Below, piece after piece: positions 1-8,019 of a stretch of 64,000 bases of DNA (position 1 is the stretch's first letter; the number at the start of each line of letters is the position of its first letter). The notes beneath the pieces were generated by a model that did not search any database, was not told the origin of the DNA, and saw only the letters and a list, made by a program, of their open reading frames with translations. The DNA lies in contig NZ_CP146101.1 in the NCBI RefSeq assembly GCF_037023745.1, positions 6,092,001-6,156,000 on the forward strand, in the 5' to 3' direction. The position numbers and the translations under genes were made by a program. This DNA comes from Streptomyces sp. SCSIO 30461. Its GTDB lineage: Bacteria > Actinomycetota > Actinomycetes > Streptomycetales > Streptomycetaceae.

Positions 1-1151
1 GTGAAGGCGTCCTTGGAGAACCGCCCACCGGGCGCGTTGGCCGCCTGCACCTTGACCATCACCCGGGCGCCCGCGTCGTCCAGCTCGGCCAGCAGCGGCC
101 CGGTCCCGTAAGCGGCGTCGCCGTAGACTTCGGCCCGCGCCTGGTCTGCCTGCTCGGCGGCAGGTGGTTGGAGAACGTCGGCGAGCAGGTCGGCGGCGGG
201 CTCGGCATCGCCGGCGTTGCCCGCCGTGACCTCGGTCGCGGTGATGACCTCGCTGTCGGGTTCCTCGGCCACATGACCCTTGTAACCGTCGAAGGACCGG
301 CGGACGGTCTTGTGGCCGTGCCGGGCCTCGGGATCAACCGTGGAGATGACCCGGTCCGCGGCCACCTTGCGGGCGATCTTGAAGACGCCCCCGTCCTGCT
401 CCAGGTCCTGGCCCAGCACGGTGGCCAGCAACCGCGCGGCCTGGCCCACATCCCCGGGCACGGCCCGGCCGTCCAGCACGGTCAGCAGCGCGAACCCGTC
501 ACGGGCCCGCGAATCGATGAGGGCTTCCCGCTCGGCCGCGTCCGTCCAGTCGATGACCGGCTTGTCCGTGCTGGTGTAGGCGTCCCCGCTGGAGATCACC
601 GCCCGCAGCTCGGCCCGCAGCACGTGATCGGCCGCCCGCAGCAGGCCGCGGATGGCCGAACGGATCAGCGTGATGGTGTCCTGCGTGGCCACCGCGTCAT
701 AGATCGGTGCCGAGTCCAGCACCCTCCTGCGGCCGACCAGTCCGGCCTGTGCAGCAACCTCTACCGTCCGCTCGAAGATCCGGTTCGGCCGGGCGGAAGC
801 GGCAAGCCTCGCCCGCATGTCGACCAGCACGGTGTGCACGAACCCCGGATGGTCGAAGTCCAGCCCGCCGGCGGCGTACTTCCAGCGCACATCGAACGCG
901 AACCGCTCGACCGCCTCGCGATCGGACAAACCCTCCAGACGCTGCAGGACCATCACGACCGCCACGATCATCGGCGGCACCGACCTGCGGCCGTCCTCGG
1001 CGAACAGATCGGCGAACATCTCATCGGGGAACAACGCCCGGCACTCGCGGTGCAGCACCGCGTAGATCGAGTTCGGCGCCAGCCGACCCTCGCAGAAACC
1101 CACTGTGGAGGAGAGCAACCCCGGCTGCATCGGAGTCCGGCCCACTGCCAT
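1..1151 (-). CDS. IS1182-type transposase, 3' end cut by window edge
   Basis: The frame is open from an ATG at its right end to the window edge, about 383 codons. It reads as a DDE transposase of the IS1182 type: a helical N-terminal DUF772-like part (MIVAVVMVLQRLEGLSDREA, then a WKYA motif), a first catalytic Asp in VLDSAPIYDAV, and a second Asp in the typical GDAAYGTG near the C-terminal end. Most of the catalytic domain is present but the last part lies outside the window, so intactness cannot be judged. The element ends between this start codon and the RDD gene stop, under 95 bp away. The family call rests on motif order, not on a database search. Confidence 0.8.
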   Translation of the reverse strand, partial: MAVGRTPMQPGLLSSTVGFCEGRLAPNSIYAVLHRECRALFPDEMFADLFAEDGRRSVPPMIVAVVMVLQRLEGLSDREAVERFAFDVRWKYAAGGLDFDHPGFVHTVLVDMRARLAASARPNRIFERTVEVAAQAGLVGRRRVLDSAPIYDAVATQDTITLIRSAIRGLLRAADHVLRAELRAVISSGDAYTSTDKPVIDWTDAAEREALIDSRARDGFALLTVLDGRAVPGDVGQAARLLATVLGQDLEQDGGVFKIARKVAADRVISTVDPEARHGHKTVRRSFDGYKGHVAEEPDSEVITATEVTAGNAGDAEPAADLLADVLQPPAAEQADQARAEVYGDAAYGTGPLLAELDDAGARVMVKVQAANAPGGRFSKDAF

Positions 1152-1244
1152 CGCTCAACCTCTCCCCACACCCAGCGACCAACACCCCGCAGCCTGACAC
1201 AGGACGAAGACCCAGCGCGAGCTCACACGATTAACACCAGTCAC

Positions 1245-1712
1245 CTAGATCCGCACCTGCACGGCGCCCGAGAAGCGGTCGTGCAGCCCGCGCCCGTCGC
1301 GGTCCCACACCAGCGCCGGGATACCGAGGCAGAGCAGGAGGCTGCGCAGCACCGCACGCCCGAAGCCGAGTCGTCCGCCGTGCACCGAAACGACCCGGAG
1401 GCCGAGGATCCGCTTGCCGGGGGTGCTGCCGACGGTGCCGACGGTGAGCACGCTCAGTGCGAGCAGGACCAGCAGCGCGGGGTTGCCCGCCGAGGACCAG
1501 TCGCCTCCCGTGATGAGCCCCCACGCGATGAGCATGCAGAGGCCCCAGTCGATGAACAGCGCCCCGAAGCGCCGCCCGAGCGGGGCGATGGCGCCCGGCC
1601 CCTCCTGAGGCAGTCCGAGCTGCTCGCCCCGGTAGCCGAGGTCGCCGCCCGCCTCTTCGACCGCCGCGCGGGGGCCGGACAGCCACGAACCGATTGCTTG
1701 CCTGTTGTCCAC
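1245..1712 (-). CDS. RDD family small membrane protein
   Basis: A 155-residue protein. I chose the GTG start giving [10 protein letters not shown] because the longer frame would run into the glnA promoter. A soluble N-terminal stretch of about 50 residues is followed by the RDD fold: an Arg-Arg-x-Gly-Ala segment entering TM1 ([20 protein letters not shown]), a second hydrophobic segment ([20 protein letters not shown]), the G-x-T-P-G-K-R loop, and a last segment ending in [11 protein letters not shown]. That order is diagnostic of RDD proteins, whose function is mostly unknown. The gene diverges from glnA, an arrangement I recall from other streptomycetes. The insertion sequence lies just downstream, so its native 3' neighbour has been displaced. 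Confidence 0.85.
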   Translation of the reverse strand: MDNRQAIGSWLSGPRAAVEEAGGDLGYRGEQLGLPQEGPGAIAPLGRRFGALFIDWGLCMLIAWGLITGGDWSSAGNPALLVLLALSVLTVGTVGSTPGKRILGLRVVSVHGGRLGFGRAVLRSLLLCLGIPALVWDRDGRGLHDRFSGAVQVRI

Positions 1713-1775
1713 CAGTCCACGGTACTGTGCGCGCTTTCGATCACCCCCGGCCGGGTCAACCGGCAACCGGTCCGG

Positions 1776-1813
1776 TTAACGTCCGCGAAACAAATGAGTC
1801 ATGCTGGAGAAAT
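1776..1813 (+). promoter_or_regulatory. GlnR binding site upstream of glnA
   Basis: The sequence reads TTAAC-n6-GAAAC-n6-GTCAT-n6-GAAAT with exact 5-6-5-6-5-6-5 spacing. This fits the published actinobacterial GlnR consensus gTnAc-n6-GaAAc repeated twice. It lies 100-137 bp before the glnA start, between the divergent RDD and glnA genes. GlnR is the global nitrogen regulator that activates glnA under nitrogen limitation. The site is read directly; occupancy is inferred. Confidence 0.85.
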
Positions 1814-1912
1814 CCCCGATACCTAGGGTCGTGTGCAGCGTGTGCCACCGCACTGGCCGCACGACCGAGCGACAACCCCGCCCCACCCCGGGCCGGGAGT
1901 AGGAGGAGTTGG

Positions 1913-3322
1913 ATGTTCCAGAACGCCGACGACGCCAAGAAGTACATCGCGGACAACGACGTGAAGATGATCGACGTCCGTTTCTGCGACCTTCCGGGCG
2001 TGATGCAGCACTTCACCGTCCCGGCAGCGGCGTTCGACCCGTCCGAGGAGCTCGCCTTCGACGGCTCGTCGATCCGCGGCTTCCAGGCGATCCACGAGTC
2101 CGACATGGCGCTGCGCGCGGACCTGTCCACGGCGCGCCTGGACCCGTTCCGCCGTGACAAGACCCTCAACATCAACTTCTTCATCCACGACCCGATCACC
2201 GGCGAGCAGTACAGCCGTGACCCGCGGAACATCGCCAAGAAGGCCGAGGCCTACCTCGCCTCCACCGGCATCGCGGACACCGCGTACTTCGGCCCCGAGG
2301 CCGAGTTCTACGTCTTCGACTCGGTGCGCTTCGCCACCACGGCGAACGAGGGCTTCTACCACATCGACTCCGAGGCCGGCGCCTGGAACACCGGCGCGCT
2401 CGAGGACAACCGCGGCTACAAGGTCCGCTACAAGGGCGGCTACTTCCCGGCCCCGCCGGTCGACCACTTCGCCGACCTGCGCGCCGAGATCTCCCTGGAG
2501 CTGGACAACGCCGGCCTCCAGGTCGAGCGCCAGCACCACGAGGTCGGCACGGCCGGCCAGGCCGAGATCAACTACAAGTTCAACACCCTGCTCGCCGCCG
2601 CCGACGACCTGATGCTCTTCAAGTACATCGTGAAGAACGTCGCCTGGCGCAACGGCAAGACCGCGACCTTCATGCCCAAGCCGATCTTCGGCGACAACGG
2701 CTCCGGCATGCACGTCCACCAGTCCCTGTGGCAGGGCGGCTCCCCGCTGTTCTACGACGAGCAGGGCTACGCGGGCCTGTCCGACACCGCCCGCTACTAC
2801 ATCGGCGGCATCCTGAAGCACGCCCCGTCGCTGCTGGCCTTCACCAACCCGACGGTGAACTCCTACCACCGCCTGGTCCCGGGCTTCGAGGCCCCGGTCA
2901 ACCTGGTGTACTCGCAGCGCAACCGCTCGGCCGCGATGCGTATCCCGATCACGGGCTCCAACCCGAAGGCCAAGCGCGTCGAGTTCCGCGCCCCTGACCC
3001 GTCCTCGAACCCGTACCTGGCCTTCTCGGCGCTGCTGCTCGCCGGCCTCGACGGCATCAAGAACAAGATCGAGCCGGCCGAGCCGATCGACAAGGACCTC
3101 TACGAGCTGGCCCCCGAGGAGCACGCGGGCGTCCCGCAGGTCCCGACCTCCCTCCCGGCGGTCCTCGACGCCCTCGAGGCGGACAACGAGTACCTCCAGG
3201 CGGGCGGCGTCTTCACGTCCGACCTGATCGAGACCTGGATCGACTACAAGCGCACCAACGAGATCGCCCCGATCCAGCTGCGCCCGCACCCGCACGAGTT
3301 CGAGCTCTACTTCGACATCTAG
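1913..3322 (+). CDS. glnA: glutamine synthetase type I
   Basis: A 469-residue GSI-beta enzyme that makes glutamine from glutamate, ammonia and ATP in the cytoplasm. The start is fixed by AGGAGG seven bases before the ATG. Visible signatures are the beta-grasp N-terminal domain ([15 protein letters not shown]: [12 protein letters not shown]), the metal-binding EAEFYVFD, the ATP-binding KTATFMPKP, and [13 protein letters not shown] near the C-terminus. The Tyr in [10 protein letters not shown] is residue 397, the same number as the classical adenylylated tyrosine, and the window also carries glnE, the adenylylating enzyme. Expression is expected under GlnR from the box upstream, and a hairpin follows the stop. 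Length and motifs are normal, so it should be the main housekeeping GS. Confidence 0.98.
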   Translation: MFQNADDAKKYIADNDVKMIDVRFCDLPGVMQHFTVPAAAFDPSEELAFDGSSIRGFQAIHESDMALRADLSTARLDPFRRDKTLNINFFIHDPITGEQYSRDPRNIAKKAEAYLASTGIADTAYFGPEAEFYVFDSVRFATTANEGFYHIDSEAGAWNTGALEDNRGYKVRYKGGYFPAPPVDHFADLRAEISLELDNAGLQVERQHHEVGTAGQAEINYKFNTLLAAADDLMLFKYIVKNVAWRNGKTATFMPKPIFGDNGSGMHVHQSLWQGGSPLFYDEQGYAGLSDTARYYIGGILKHAPSLLAFTNPTVNSYHRLVPGFEAPVNLVYSQRNRSAAMRIPITGSNPKAKRVEFRAPDPSSNPYLAFSALLLAGLDGIKNKIEPAEPIDKDLYELAPEEHAGVPQVPTSLPAVLDALEADNEYLQAGGVFTSDLIETWIDYKRTNEIAPIQLRPHPHEFELYFDI

Positions 3323-3330
3323 GAGCCGCG

Positions 3331-3349
3331 TCTCCGCCACCGGCGGAGA
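3331..3349 (+). terminator. hairpin terminator after glnA
   Basis: A perfect 8-bp stem (TCTCCGCC / GGCGGAGA) with a 3-nt loop begins nine bases after the glnA stop. There is no U-tract, as usual in Streptomyces. Confidence 0.65.
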
Positions 3350-3470
3350 TGGCACGAAACCGGGGCTGACCTGGGAATACGCTTCTCAGCAGTTCCGGCG
3401 GTTTCTCACCGTGTTGTGCAATGCCCATGCAAGACGATCTTGAGTAGCTGACTACTCGTCAGTGCAAGAA

Positions 3471-3511
3471 CTGAGCCCCTGCCGCTCCGATGTGGAGTAG
3501 CAGGGGCTCAG
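3471..3511. terminator. strong 12-bp stem hairpin
   Basis: CTGAGCCCCTGC and GCAGGGGCTCAG form a perfect 12-bp outer stem, with an inner CTCC/GGAG pairing around GATGT. It sits between glnA and the accessory patch and just downstream of a broken minus-strand ORF. It could be the terminator of that ORF or the edge of an inserted element. Confidence 0.6.
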
Positions 3512-3558
3512 TCACGCGTTGAGCGACGAGAACACCCGCCGAGGGCGTGGTGCCCGTG

Positions 3559-3732
3559 TCAGTGTCCGCGCGGCTGGACGGGAGTGCGGGTGGCGGAGTT
3601 GCGCCACCACCACAGACCACGGCACGCAGGCTCCGTGAGCGCGAAGAAGTGCCCGCACTGCGCGCACCAGGGCAACCCGTTCTCCGGGTCGTCGGGGCCG
3701 TTCCCAGGGTGCAGGCGGGAACCAGGGACGGC
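3559..3732 (-). pseudogene. broken small Cys/Trp-rich protein
   Basis: One minus-strand frame ends in a run that looks coding: LPWCAQCGHFFALTEPAC followed by RGLWWWRNSA, then a stop. It has a CxxC, a later Cys and a cluster of Trp, as in small zinc-ribbon-like proteins of actinobacterial mobile elements. The frame has no ATG or GTG start before an upstream in-frame TAA. A neighbouring frame carries the more sensible upstream residues (RPWFPPAPWE), which suggests a frameshift. A TTG could start a 37-aa product. I treat it as a remnant. Confidence 0.35.
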
Positions 3733-3796
3733 TTACCTCCGTCGCCGGGGTCCTTGCGTCGGACCACGCTGCCGCTCGCATTCATCGGTGCCTAGC

Positions 3797-3818
3797 GGCC
3801 CCGTGTAGGCCCCGTGTA
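3797..3818 (+). repeat. tandem 11-bp repeat before the XRE gene
   Basis: GGCCCCGTGTA occurs twice in direct succession, followed by a third partial GGCC, ending 15 bases before the ATG of the XRE regulator. Two sites one helical turn apart suggest an operator for the regulator itself. Confidence 0.55.
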
Positions 3819-3833
3819 GGCCAGGCTTGAGAC

Positions 3834-4661
3834 ATGCGCGGAGAGACAGCGGCCCACATGATCCGGCGCCTACGGCAAGCCAAAAGCTGGAGTCAGGTGC
3901 GGCTAGCCGCGGAAGCGTGCCGTGCGGCTGGTTTACCGACCGATTCCCTCACCAGGCAGGACATCTACCGGTATGAGAAGGGGAAGCGCACCCCGCGCGA
4001 GTGGCTGCCCTTCATCGCTATCGCTCTCGAAGTGCCTGCAATTGAGCTGGAGCACGCAGGAAGCCATACGGAAGAAGCCGGCCGCGCCCTCCTCGTGCAG
4101 ATTGGTGAGCTCGCCCGGATCGCGGGATGGATCGCCTCAGATGCTGGGCGTCACGAGGAAGCGAAACACATCTACCAACTCGGTATGAGCGCCGCACGTC
4201 AAGCCGGAGATGGAACGCTCGTCGGAAACCTCGCCGGTTCGCTCGCGTATCAGTACAGCAACACGGGCAAAGAGCGAGAAGGACTGGCGCTGGCTCAGGC
4301 TGCGTTGGCGGCAGCAGGCAACGACGCCCCTCCGAAAGCACGCGCTCTCTACCTCGATCGAGTCGCTTGGGCTCACACGGCCGTCATCCGGCTCGTCGAG
4401 GCGGTCCTGGCCGAGCAGAACGACGAGTGGACCGAAGCCCGCCGCCACATGGGCCGCGAACTCCTCGCCAAGGCCCGACTCCACCCGGATCGAGTCAGAA
4501 ACCGACAACACCGCCCTGCCCACCGTACTCACCGCATAGCCTCAAGCCGAGATCACCGAATGGCCGTCGACACACCACTCCAGCGGACGTGGCCCGAGCC
4601 AGACTCTCATTCGGCTGATTCGACCGTCTTCACGCCGAAGCCAAGACCTCCCCGGCCATGA
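3834..4661 (+). pseudogene. XRE-family regulator, truncated by a transposase remnant
   Basis: The open frame is 275 codons, but only about the first 182 residues belong to the original protein. These are an N-terminal helix-turn-helix (residues about 8-65, with RQDIYRYEKGKRTP as the recognition part) and the start of a TPR-like helical sensor (HEEAKHIYQLGMSAARQAGD). At DRVAWAHT the sequence switches abruptly to the C-terminal end of an IS256-type transposase, and the frame ends in unrelated low-complexity sequence. Intact members of this actinobacterial family run to about 400 residues, so the sensor half is missing. Residue 34 is encoded by TTA, the rare leucine codon that needs the bldA tRNA. 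The DNA-binding domain could still be made, but I expect loss of ligand sensing. Confidence 0.75.
4378..4539 (+). mobile_element. IS256-family transposase C-terminal remnant
   Basis: The translation AVIRLVEAVLAEQNDEWTEA followed by RRHMGRELLAKARLHP is the recognisable C-terminus of IS256/Mutator transposases. The final residues (IESETDNTALPTVLTA and stop) are in the +1 frame relative to the first part, so the remnant itself carries a frameshift. Only about 50 codons of an approximately 410-codon gene remain, fused to the XRE gene. This points to insertion followed by deletion. Confidence 0.7.
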
Positions 4662-4914
4662 CCTGGGGAGGGTTGGGGAGTAGTGGCGCAAGGTTGTCCC
4701 GCACGAAGTCCGCCGCCCTCGAGATCGATTCCTCGGCACCGGCCTGGTCCTGGAAGACGCTGGTCGAGACCATTACTCCGTCCCCGGCATCGACCCAGTA
4801 GTAGGCCACGAAGCCGGAAACCCGGCGCATGATCGGCACGAACCCCTCGTTCACGCGGCGTCCCGCCTCAGCCGGATCCGTCACCCCTTCGTACCGCCGG
4901 ACTGCTGCGTACAT
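4630..4914 (-). CDS. small ABM-like (antibiotic biosynthesis monooxygenase fold) protein
   Basis: A 94-residue protein starting MYAAVRRYEGV. The pattern of an initial strand, a conserved F-V-P-I-M-x-x-V-x-G-F segment and the strand YYWVDAGDGVMVSTSVFQD is that of the dimeric alpha-beta barrel (ABM) superfamily. AGGAG lies seven bases before the chosen ATG; another ATG and a TTG stand immediately upstream, so the start may shift by one or two codons. Its 3' end overlaps the tail of the XRE pseudogene frame, convergently. Substrate is unknown; family members include quinone-forming monooxygenases and heme-degrading enzymes, as well as proteins without known activity. It points the same way as the oxygenase operon, 349 bases beyond that operon's stop. 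Confidence 0.7.
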   Translation of the reverse strand: MYAAVRRYEGVTDPAEAGRRVNEGFVPIMRRVSGFVAYYWVDAGDGVMVSTSVFQDQAGAEESISRAADFVRDNLAPLLPNPPQVMAGEVLASA

Positions 4915-5262
4915 CATCAAGCTCCTCGTGGGGGTCAGGGTTCTGCTGAGACGTAGCAGCTTTCATCCCCCCGCATCGGCTGTCTGGCTCATGAGGCACC
5001 CGACAATCACCTGAAGGGCCGAGTCAGCCGATCCGGTCAGCGTCTTCCGGACCGGACACACAGCCCTGCGCACCTCCGCCAGGGTCGCGCCTCATGGCGC
5101 GCTCAGCCCATGCACGTCTGCGATCTGCTGTTGCTGGGCAATGGTCGCCACCTGGCCGGTAAGTAGGGCAGCGGTCAGGATGACGCCTCCGCCGGTGACC
5201 CGTCGGCCGTGCCCTCCCTCGAGGGCACAGCCGACGCGCGTCCGGAGCCGGCTGCGGACGGC
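4915..5262. other. 348-bp gap, no gene seen
   Basis: Apart from the ribosome binding site and promoter space of the ABM-like gene I see no convincing coding frame. Short frames here have poor codon use. The part next to the acyltransferase stop may hold its terminator, but no clean hairpin was found. Confidence 0.4.
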
Positions 5263-7068
5263 TCACGGTGCCATCAAGTCACGCAGTTCCGCGACCGCGT
5301 CGCGCAGGCGGTCGGCGAAGGCGTGCATCTGGTCGGCGACCGGCTGCGGGGTGCTCAGGTAGAGGTTGAAGCGCTCGGGGAGCAGCACGTAGGCGACGCC
5401 GATGCAGCGGCTGCTGGTGGAGCCGAAGCCGAAGAACTGGATGTTGTGGGACGGTGCGGAGCTGGTGCTCAGGTAGTCGTCACGCATGGTGAGCCAGCCG
5501 GGGGTGCGGTAGAGGCCGGGCTGCTCGCTGACGCCCAGTTCGGCGCCGCGGCGGCGCTGGATCAACTCCAGCTCCCACAGATGCTGTTCGGGAGCCTGGC
5601 CGATCTGGCACTCCCTGGCGCGGGCGACATGGCGGGTCGCGGCGGTCAGGAAGGACGCGCGGCGGGTGGGGGCGTCCGCGGTCGGGTCCTCCATCGTGCG
5701 GACGAATTCGAGCATCTCGGGGGTGACGACGCGCATCGCCTCGGTCCGGCCATTGCGGTACTGGCGGGTGGCGATGGACTCGTATGTGGCACCCAGACGG
5801 CCCTTGGCGCGCTGGTGGGCGAGTTGATAGGCGGCCTGGACGAAGGCGTCGGGCGAGACTCCGAGCGTCTTGATCGCGGTGCTGCCGAAGCCGTCGAACG
5901 AGACGGTGGTGGTGGCCGTGGCACGGCCGTAGATGGCGAAGGCGTCGGCCGCGGCGCTGATCCGGGAGCGCAGGGCGTCGTCCAGGGCGAACACCACCGG
6001 TTCGACCGCCGGGAGTCCCTGGGGACGGGCTCCGGACTCGCGGGACTGGGCGCCGGGCGGCGTGGACAGCAGGGCGTCGGTGAAGTTGAGGACCGTGGTG
6101 CCGTCCAGCTCGCAGTGCTCCACGTTGATGCCCGCGCGGCCGTCCGCGAACACGACGAAGGAGACGGCTTTGTCGAACCAGCGGTTGCCCCGGTCCCCGT
6201 AGAGCAGCTCGTCGCAGGCGTCCTTGACGCCGTCGGGGGCGAAGTCCTCCAGGCAGACGCAGAACAGCGCGGTCTCGATGGTCTCCAGCGCTTCGGCGTT
6301 GCCGGGGTGGAAGGAGAGGAGTGACTCGCGGGCGGTGGCCCACTCGGCGCGGGCCATGGTGGTCAGATGGCCCACCGAAGTGTCCGGGGCGGCGGGCTCG
6401 GCTCCGGCCTTCATGACGGCGCGCAGCCCTGATTCGAGGTCGTCCAGGGCGTACGGGGCGCCGTCATGGCCCAGTACGTCCATCCGGAAGACGGCGCCCT
6501 GGAAGAACACCACGATGTGCCGAGCCCTGGACGGGCCGGGGGCACCCTCGCTGTAGGGGGCGCGGACGGTGTCCTGCCGGAGTCCGGGGACGCGGGTCGT
6601 GGCGAACAGGTACTTGTGCTGCACCATCGACTGCGGGGCGCCGCGCAGCACCACGGGTTCGATGAGTTCCCGGTCGAGCAGGCGCTTGTAGGCGAGCGCG
6701 CCCGCGATGAGGCCCGCGGCCCGCTCCGGCTGGGACTGCGGGTGCGCGGAGTCCTTGAAGAGGAAGAAGAAGTTGGCGTTCAGGGCGATGCGGTCCCGGC
6801 GGCCGAGGTAGCGGTACGGCCAGAAGGTGTCGAGCCAGCTGTGTACGCCTTCGGTGCTGTCGTACTCCTCGAGTGCCGTGTGCAGCACCCGGCCGGGTCC
6901 CTCGGGGCTGAGGAAGGCGGCGACCTCCGCCTCGGTGGCGGCGCGTTCGTCGGCGGTGAGCAGCGGGGCGCACCATTCGAGGAAGCGCTCGCAGCTGGAC
7001 TCCAGAGTGGGCAGCGGGACCCGTGGCAGGTTGTGCTCCTGGGAGAAGGTCGCGTTCACGCTGCTCAC
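5263..7068 (-). CDS. choline/carnitine-type O-acyltransferase
   Basis: A 601-residue protein of the carnitine/choline acyltransferase family, which moves an acyl group between CoA and the hydroxyl of a betaine-like alcohol. The catalytic His is at about residue 318 in DGRAGINVEHCELDGT. The later family marks are also present: SPDAFVQAAYQLAHQRAKG, ATYES, the GRTE motif, and an STSS stretch in DYLSTSS followed by FFGFGSTSS. Full family length is retained. I chose the GTG giving MSSVNATF, 17 bases after the methyltransferase stop; the next GTG, three codons on, is possible. This family is common in eukaryotes and rare in bacteria. As the last gene of a three-gene operon it probably acylates the product of the oxygenase and methyltransferase. 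The substrate is unknown. Confidence 0.85.
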   Translation of the reverse strand: MSSVNATFSQEHNLPRVPLPTLESSCERFLEWCAPLLTADERAATEAEVAAFLSPEGPGRVLHTALEEYDSTEGVHSWLDTFWPYRYLGRRDRIALNANFFFLFKDSAHPQSQPERAAGLIAGALAYKRLLDRELIEPVVLRGAPQSMVQHKYLFATTRVPGLRQDTVRAPYSEGAPGPSRARHIVVFFQGAVFRMDVLGHDGAPYALDDLESGLRAVMKAGAEPAAPDTSVGHLTTMARAEWATARESLLSFHPGNAEALETIETALFCVCLEDFAPDGVKDACDELLYGDRGNRWFDKAVSFVVFADGRAGINVEHCELDGTTVLNFTDALLSTPPGAQSRESGARPQGLPAVEPVVFALDDALRSRISAAADAFAIYGRATATTTVSFDGFGSTAIKTLGVSPDAFVQAAYQLAHQRAKGRLGATYESIATRQYRNGRTEAMRVVTPEMLEFVRTMEDPTADAPTRRASFLTAATRHVARARECQIGQAPEQHLWELELIQRRRGAELGVSEQPGLYRTPGWLTMRDDYLSTSSAPSHNIQFFGFGSTSSRCIGVAYVLLPERFNLYLSTPQPVADQMHAFADRLRDAVAELRDLMAP

Positions 7069-7085
7069 CGCACCTTGAGTCTTGG

Positions 7086-7907
7086 TCAATTCCGGTCTCG
7101 ATTCGGGTTGTTCGGGCGGGAAAGGTACAGCTGTGCGTGGAGCCAGCCCTCCGCTTCGAAGCCCCGCGCATCCACCCCGGCGGCCGACATTCCGTCGAGC
7201 ACGAGTGACTGCTCCCGCAGGGAGGCGAAGCGGCGCTGTCTGAACGCCTCGTCCACGCGCGTGGTTCGGTAGCCGAGGCGGGACAGCGCCTGCTCGACGG
7301 GTTCGAAGGGGAACATCCGGAGTACGAAGTGGGCCATCCACGGACGGTGGCCGTCCTGGGCGGCGATGACCCGGGTCAGGGTCCGCTCGGTGACATAGCC
7401 GATGCAGCCGGTGGAGATCACCAGATCCGTGCCGGCGAGCCGGGCGCGCTGTGCCGGGGTGGGGTCGTGGTGTTCCAGGTCGGCGTGCACGGTGTCGTCG
7501 AGGAACCCGGCTTCACGGGCGTAGGACAGAGCACGGGTGGAGGCGTCCAGGCCCGTGAAACGGATGGGCTGGGCGGGCTGGCGGGAGCGGGACAGCTCAC
7601 GGTCGCGGGCGAGCAGGGCCTCGCGGTCTTCGTCCCGCCCGCCGCCGTAGCGCTCGTACAGTTCGTCCATGGTGGCGTCGTACTTCACCAGGGCGGCGTT
7701 GATCCCGTACGAGCAGCCGATGTCCAGCACTTTGGGCTCGGCGACCTTCCTGGACTCTCGGTACTCCTGGATGTACTTCACGAAGTAGGGCTTCGCCAGC
7801 TGAGGTATGCAGTAGCCGAGCGGGCGCAGCACCTGGAAGTAGGTGCGCGGGTCGGGCTGGTTGTAGATGTCGTCGAGCGAGACTTTTCCGGTCGTGTCGA
7901 AGCGCAC
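7086..7907 (-). CDS. class I SAM-dependent methyltransferase
   Basis: A 273-residue protein. The SAM-binding motif I is VLDIGCSYGINAALV (residues about 60-74), followed by an acidic residue after strand 2 in FTGLDASTRALS and a motif IV-like DLVISTGCIGYV. The GTG start is supported by GGAGGAA eight bases upstream. Between motif I and strand 2 there is an unusual charged insertion of about 40 residues (YGGGRDEDREALLARDREL), and the C-terminal part is family-specific. It lies between the oxygenase and the acyltransferase on the same strand, separated from the former by a long inverted repeat. By context it could N-methylate an amine to a betaine before acylation, but O- or C-methylation cannot be excluded. 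Confidence 0.8.
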   Translation of the reverse strand: MRFDTTGKVSLDDIYNQPDPRTYFQVLRPLGYCIPQLAKPYFVKYIQEYRESRKVAEPKVLDIGCSYGINAALVKYDATMDELYERYGGGRDEDREALLARDRELSRSRQPAQPIRFTGLDASTRALSYAREAGFLDDTVHADLEHHDPTPAQRARLAGTDLVISTGCIGYVTERTLTRVIAAQDGHRPWMAHFVLRMFPFEPVEQALSRLGYRTTRVDEAFRQRRFASLREQSLVLDGMSAAGVDARGFEAEGWLHAQLYLSRPNNPNRDRN

Positions 7908-7940
7908 GTGGATGCTTCCTCCCTCAGTCGGACAGGACCC

Positions 7941-8019
7941 AGGGGTTTCGTCTGGATCCTGCCGGGCTCGCGTTCCCTGGCACCGCTCCCTGATCCGGCC
8001 TGGTCCAGACGAAAGCCCT
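7941..8019 (-). promoter_or_regulatory. long-loop inverted repeat inside the oxygenase operon
   Basis: Arms AGGGGTTTCGTCTGGA (left) and TCCAGACGAAAGCCCT (right) match over 15 of 16 bases with a 47-nt loop. The right arm includes the oxygenase stop codon, and the other arm ends about 20 bases before the methyltransferase ribosome binding site. Transcribed, this is a stable stem between genes one and two of the operon. It could be an attenuator, a processing site or a protein-binding site. Confidence 0.6.

Noticed and set aside
168..1826. 552-codon plus-strand open frame over the transposase and RDD genes
   Set aside because: It is the antisense shadow of two well-supported minus-strand genes, with low-complexity His/Arg/Asp-rich translation and no domain.
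1823..3355. 510-codon frame antisense to glnA
   Set aside because: Translation is a Val/Arg/Glu-rich shadow typical of high-GC antisense frames; glnA is certain.
3584..3808. 74-codon plus-strand frame with KKCPHCAHQGNPF
   Set aside because: The CxxC is tempting, but the complementary strand reads better (LPWCAQCGHFFALTEPAC), so I kept the minus-strand remnant instead.
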